From positions 257,490 through 321,489 of the forward strand of contig NZ_LXET01000054.1 in assembly GCF_001655005.1 (NCBI RefSeq): a stretch of 64,000 nt of DNA, read 5' to 3'. Shown here one piece after another: positions 60,734 through 64,000 of the stretch; positions within the stretch are counted from its first letter, which is position 1, and each line of letters opens with the position of its first letter. The notes below the pieces were generated by a model. It had not been told where the DNA came from. It worked only from the letters and a program-made list of their open reading frames with translations, and did no database searches. The position numbers and the translations under genes are program-made. This stretch comes from Hafnia paralvei ATCC 29927. Its GTDB lineage: Bacteria > Pseudomonadota > Gammaproteobacteria > Enterobacterales > Enterobacteriaceae.

Positions 60734-61159
60734 GTAAGCGCCCCATAAAGGACGTCTGGTTATTTTTGTCCAACCTGTGGACCATAGTGCCCATCTATTA
60801 TTGACGGGCACTAATGATGAACACCGGGACAGGCGATATCGAATATCGCCAGCAACTCTCTGAGGTATTACGCCTTCGGTTTGATGAGAAACTATCAATC
60901 CGCGCTATTTCACAGCAAGTCTCAATGGGCCACTCAACGGTTCATATAATGGTCCAGCGCTTCGCAAAATCAGGTGTACCGTGGCCTCTACCAAAAAAAC
61001 TGTCAGCAGAGCATCTTGATGTGATCCTTTTTCCAGGCCGCAGAAAGGCGACGAAAAAATTACCGGAGACCAGACTGCCGTCAGATGATTCATGGCGGAC
61101 CCGGGCCAGAACTCGTTACAGCCGTGAATTTAAGGAAGAACTCGTCAGACAATCGCTTC
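60734..61159 (+). mobile_element. IS66-family remnant (left end)
   Basis: It begins with GTAAGCGCCCCATAAAGGAC, an IS66 terminal repeat, and runs into a tnpA fragment. It is cut at 61160 by the left end of a second IS66 element. The remaining parts are not found after that element. Confidence 0.85.
60814..61159 (+). pseudogene. tnpA: IS66 TnpA fragment
   Basis: About 115 residues of an IS66 TnpA, with LRLRFDEKLSIRAISQQVSM as helix-turn-helix and TRYSREFKEELVRQS. It resembles the complete TnpA at 61244-61927. Its frame runs on into the second element and ends at 61224. Confidence 0.85.
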
Positions 61160-61243
61160 GTAAGCGCCCCGTGAGGGACGTCTTGAGAAGATTGTCCTGT
61201 CTGGTAACAATCGCGTCCATCTGAATATTGATGGACGCGAACG

Positions 61244-61927
61244 ATGAATTCTGGGACAAACGATGTGACTTGCTATCGGGCTTATTTACCTGATGCGCTT
61301 CGACTCCGGTTTGAAGATAACCTTTCTATCCGGGCAATAGCTCAGCACCTTAATCTCAGCCATTCCACGGTGCATGTGCTTTTCCAGCGATTTATTGCAT
61401 CCGGCATTAAGTGGCCATTACCAGAAACGCTCTCTTTTACCCAGCTCGACCAGATGCTGTTTACTAACAGAAAAAAGGGTAATCGTCCTGATACTGTTCC
61501 TGTTGATACTGGTGATGCCCAATGGCGTAAGAAACGTCGGACCAGCTACAGCCGTGAATTTAAAATCAACCTGGTTAAGCAGGCATTACAGCCGGGTGCT
61601 GTTGTTGCTCGCATTGCCAGAGAACACGGCATCAATGATAACATGCTGTTTAACTGGAAAAACCTGTACGAAAATGGCTTGTTAAACGACGATAATATGC
61701 AGGAAGGACTGCCCGTTCCGGTTGCACTGACTGATACTCCAGAACCTGCAGCTCCTGTAACTAATCCCTTCTGGCAAAACAAAAACAACGAATCTCCCGT
61801 TGTTGAGAATAATAACTCTCCCCGATGTGAACTGCACCTGGCATCAGGAGTGGTAAAACTCTTTGACCCGCTGACACCTGAAATACTGCGAGTTCTCATC
61901 CATGAGATGAAAGGCGGTTCCCGATGA
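61244..61927 (+). CDS. tnpA: IS66 TnpA
   Basis: A 227-residue accessory protein. LRFEDNLSIRAIAQHLNLSH is an N-terminal helix-turn-helix and SYSREFKINLVKQALQPGAV starts the usual TnpA domain. It overlaps tnpB by four bases. Confidence 0.9.
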   Translation: MNSGTNDVTCYRAYLPDALRLRFEDNLSIRAIAQHLNLSHSTVHVLFQRFIASGIKWPLPETLSFTQLDQMLFTNRKKGNRPDTVPVDTGDAQWRKKRRTSYSREFKINLVKQALQPGAVVARIAREHGINDNMLFNWKNLYENGLLNDDNMQEGLPVPVALTDTPEPAAPVTNPFWQNKNNESPVVENNNSPRCELHLASGVVKLFDPLTPEILRVLIHEMKGGSR

Positions 61928-62271
61928 TAACGCTGCCGACCGGTACCAGAATCTGGATCATCGCTGGCGTCACCGATATGCGTTGTGGCTTCAACGGTCT
62001 GGCCTCGAAGGTGCAAAACACGCTGAAGGATGACCCGTTCTCCGGGCATATCTTCGTCTTCCGGGGCCGCAGTGGCAAAATGGTGAAAATACTGTGGGCC
62101 GATCGTGACGGGTTGTGCCTGTTCGCCAAACGCCTCGAGCAGGGCCGCTTCGTGTGGCCGGTGAGCCGTGAAGGGAAAGTGCATCTGACACCTGCCCAGT
62201 TGTCCATGCTACTGGAGGGGATCGCCTGGCAGCATCCAAAACGGACGGAACGGCCTGGTATACGAATATAA
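61924..62271 (+). CDS. tnpB: IS66 TnpB (Orf2)
   Basis: A 115-residue protein. TRIWIIAGVTDMRCGFNGLA and GHIFVFRGRSGKMVKILWAD are the hallmark of the IS66 Orf2 family, required for transposition. Confidence 0.95.
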   Translation: MITLPTGTRIWIIAGVTDMRCGFNGLASKVQNTLKDDPFSGHIFVFRGRSGKMVKILWADRDGLCLFAKRLEQGRFVWPVSREGKVHLTPAQLSMLLEGIAWQHPKRTERPGIRI

Positions 62272-62290
62272 CCCGTGATAAAACAGGGGA

Positions 62291-63847
62291 ATGAACAGTG
62301 CACTTCCCGATGACATCGAGCAACTGAAGGCCCTGCTGGTCGCCCAGCAGGCGATTATCGTTCGTCTGTCCGGTGAAATAACCGGCTATGCCCGCGAGAT
62401 CGGCTCACTCAGGGCGCTGGTCGCTAAACTACAGAGAATGCTGTTTGGCCGCAGCAGCGAGAAAAATCGCGAGAAGATAGAAAAGAAGATCGCTCAGGCT
62501 GAAAAGCGTATAACCGACCTCCAGAACAGGCTTGGCGAAGCGCACTCGCAACTTACCTCAATGGCCGGAGATGCAGTACCAAAAACATCAGACTCTCCCA
62601 CCCGCAAAGCGCTTCCGGCCACACTCCCCCGTGACAGACAGGTTATCTCCCCGGCAGAAACCGAATGCCCTGTCTGCAGTGGCAAACTGAAACCGCTGGG
62701 GGAAAGCATCTCTGAACAACTGGATATTATCAACACCGCGTTCAGGGTAATCGAAACGGTCCGTCCAAAACTGGCCTGCAGTCGGTGCGACTGTATCGTG
62801 CAGGCAGCGCTGCCGCCAAAACCCATCGAGCGCAGTTATGCCAGCCCGGGTCTGTTGGCGCGAATTATCATGGCGAAGTTCGCTGAGCACCTGCCGCTGT
62901 ATCGTCAGTCGGAAATCTACGCCCGGCAGGGCGTGGAGCTGAGCCGTAATACGATGGGGCGCTGGGTTGATATTATGGGAGAGCAACTCCGTCCGCTGTA
63001 TGATGAACTGAACCACTATGTGCTGATGCCGGGTAAAGTGCATGCAGACGACACGCCGGTGAATGTACTGGAACCCGGTCAGGGTAAAACCCGTACCGGG
63101 CGGCTGTGGGTCTATGTTCGTGACGATCGCAACGCCGGCTCAACCATGCCGGCCGCAGTGTGGTTCTCCTACTCTCCCGACCGCAAAGGTATCCATCCAC
63201 AGCAACATTTGGCGGACTACAGCGGTATCCTGCAGGCTGATGCCTACGCGGGTTACAACGCTCTTTACGAAAGTGGGCGGGTAACCGAAGCGGCTTGCAT
63301 GGCGCATGCCCGACGCAAGATCCACGATGTACATGTTCGCCATCCAACGACAGCAACAACAGAAGCGCTCAGTCGTATCGGGGCGCTGTATGCTATCGAG
63401 TCAGAGATCCGCGGCAGTCCGGCAGAAGAGCGACTGGCGGTCAGAAAATCCAGATCGGTACCGCTGATGCAGTCGTTGTATGACTGGCTCCAGGGGCAGA
63501 TGAACATGCTGTCGCGCCACTCGGACACAGCGAAGGCGTTCACCTATCTGCTGAAGCAATGGGATGCACTGAACGAATACTGCCGCAATGGCTGGGTTGA
63601 GATCGACAATAATCTGTGCGAAAACGCATTTCGTGTGGTTGCGCTGGGGCGGCGTAACTACATGTTCTTCGGCTCTGATGGTGGTGGTGACAGTGCGGCA
63701 GTGATGTACAGCCTGATCGGAAGCTGCAAACTCAACGGCATTGAGCCGGAAGCCTGGATGCGCCACGTGATCAGTGTCATCAATACCTGGCCTGCCAACC
63801 GCGTGAAAGAGCTGTTGCCCTGGAACGTAACCCTCTCTGTAAACTAA
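62291..63847 (+). CDS. tnpC: IS66 transposase TnpC
   Basis: A 518-residue transposase. An N-terminal leucine-zipper-like part (LVAKLQRMLFGRSSEKNREK) is followed by a zinc-finger segment CPVCSGKL...CSRCDCIV. VHADDTPVNVLEPG, LQADAYAGYNALYE and ENAFRVVALGRRNYMFFGSD carry the catalytic D, D and E. It appears intact. Confidence 0.95.
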   Translation: MNSALPDDIEQLKALLVAQQAIIVRLSGEITGYAREIGSLRALVAKLQRMLFGRSSEKNREKIEKKIAQAEKRITDLQNRLGEAHSQLTSMAGDAVPKTSDSPTRKALPATLPRDRQVISPAETECPVCSGKLKPLGESISEQLDIINTAFRVIETVRPKLACSRCDCIVQAALPPKPIERSYASPGLLARIIMAKFAEHLPLYRQSEIYARQGVELSRNTMGRWVDIMGEQLRPLYDELNHYVLMPGKVHADDTPVNVLEPGQGKTRTGRLWVYVRDDRNAGSTMPAAVWFSYSPDRKGIHPQQHLADYSGILQADAYAGYNALYESGRVTEAACMAHARRKIHDVHVRHPTTATTEALSRIGALYAIESEIRGSPAEERLAVRKSRSVPLMQSLYDWLQGQMNMLSRHSDTAKAFTYLLKQWDALNEYCRNGWVEIDNNLCENAFRVVALGRRNYMFFGSDGGGDSAAVMYSLIGSCKLNGIEPEAWMRHVISVINTWPANRVKELLPWNVTLSVN

Positions 63848-63881
63848 TTTTTACCCCACGTCCTTCACGGGGCGCTTACAA

Positions 63882-63980
63882 ATGAACCACGAGTCTGTCT
63901 GGAATATTGAACCTGTAACTCACGATGAGAAACCCAACAATCCCACCGGGTGTGACGGTGGAGAACCTGAGCGGCAGTGA
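63882..63980 (+). CDS. Possible short ORF after the IS66 element
   Basis: A 32-codon frame (MNHESVWNIEPVTHDEKP...). It may be a partial or chance frame; the window ends soon after. A GC-rich inverted repeat (CCTGCGG-catgc-CCGCAGG) at 63981-63999 follows. Confidence 0.3.
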   Translation: MNHESVWNIEPVTHDEKPNNPTGCDGGEPERQ

Positions 63981-63999
63981 CCTGCGGCATGCCCGCAGG
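63981..63999. repeat. GC-rich inverted repeat at window end
   Basis: CCTGCGG and CCGCAGG around CATGC, a short hairpin. Whether it is a terminator cannot be judged because the window ends. Confidence 0.5.
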
Positions 64000-64000
64000 G

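Larger units (their letters stand above)
61160..63879 (+). mobile_element. Complete IS66-family element (2720 bp)
   Basis: The ends GTAAGCGCCCCGTGAGGGAC (left) and its near-perfect inverse at 63858-63879 (right) enclose tnpA, tnpB and tnpC in order. No 8-bp target duplication is seen: left flank ATCGCTTC, right flank AAATGAAC. All three genes are open. Confidence 0.9.

Overview
The window reads as the chromosome of a member of the Enterobacterales. Gene content and order (sulfoquinovose yih genes, fuc regulon, hdeD, yhjX, yneE, ylaC, ydcR, pit next to yghT/S/R/Q) match Escherichia-type loci, but the arrangement, the moderate GC content and the interspersed repeats ending in TACTTCAAGTTGC / CAACTCGAATTATT suggest a Hafnia-like genus. 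That genus assignment is an inference, not a proof.

Positions 1-16650 are metabolic. The 3' end of the sulfoquinovosidase gene yihQ is followed by two sulfoquinovose-type transporters (yihP, yihO) and a KdgM-family porin (ompL). A complete L-fucose regulon follows: fucP-I-K-U-R leftward and fucA-O rightward, from a 600-bp shared control region with CRP-like sites and four copies of a probable FucR half-site. Next come hdeD, a yhjX transporter with a recognisable YpdB-type tandem operator, a cupin-like gene and a bestrophin channel gene. Positions 16667-23430 carry ylaC, a cyanide-insensitive-type cytochrome bd oxidase operon (cioA-cioB-DUF2474) with an FNR-type box, a MocR regulator (ydcR) and a low-affinity phosphate transporter gene (pit).

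Positions 23560-37930 are the most interesting part. Three thymidylate-kinase-like P-loop genes (yghT, yghS, yghR), a flippase (yghQ), a CHAD-like protein, a YtfJ-like periplasmic protein and a second, non-canonical lptF-lptG pair are followed by a leftward operon for a fatty acyl-AMP/ACP ligase, an NAD-dependent reductase, an acyl carrier protein and a serine-palmitoyltransferase-like alpha-oxoamine synthase. A GNAT-fold acyltransferase (YghO, bacterial ceramide-synthase type) and a phosphopantetheinyl transferase complete the locus. Together these supply the gene types known for bacterial ceramide synthesis, plus probable head-group and export machinery. The E. coli K-12 yghO-yghQRST-pitB region looks like a reduced remnant of the same locus.

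From 38068 to the right end lies a CP4/P4-like genomic island whose left junction is a 22-bp copy of the 3' end of tRNA-Phe beside the tRNA's terminator. No intact tRNA-Phe and no integrase are in the window. The island carries an AbiE-type toxin-antitoxin pair, the yeeS-T-U-V-W-like module (radC, DUF987, cbeA, cbtA, DUF5983, DUF4942), an ArdB/KlcA antirestriction gene, a DUF932 gene, a row of small exported or membrane proteins behind a YfjR-type WYL regulator, a ribbon-helix-helix-tailed protein with a repeat array upstream, a 1.5-kb gene-poor stretch with strong strand bias, an OLD-family nuclease, AlpA, and Gp2-like and zinc-ribbon proteins. The right end is a nest of insertion sequences: an ISEc12-like IS21 element cut by an IS66 remnant, itself cut by a complete IS66 element.
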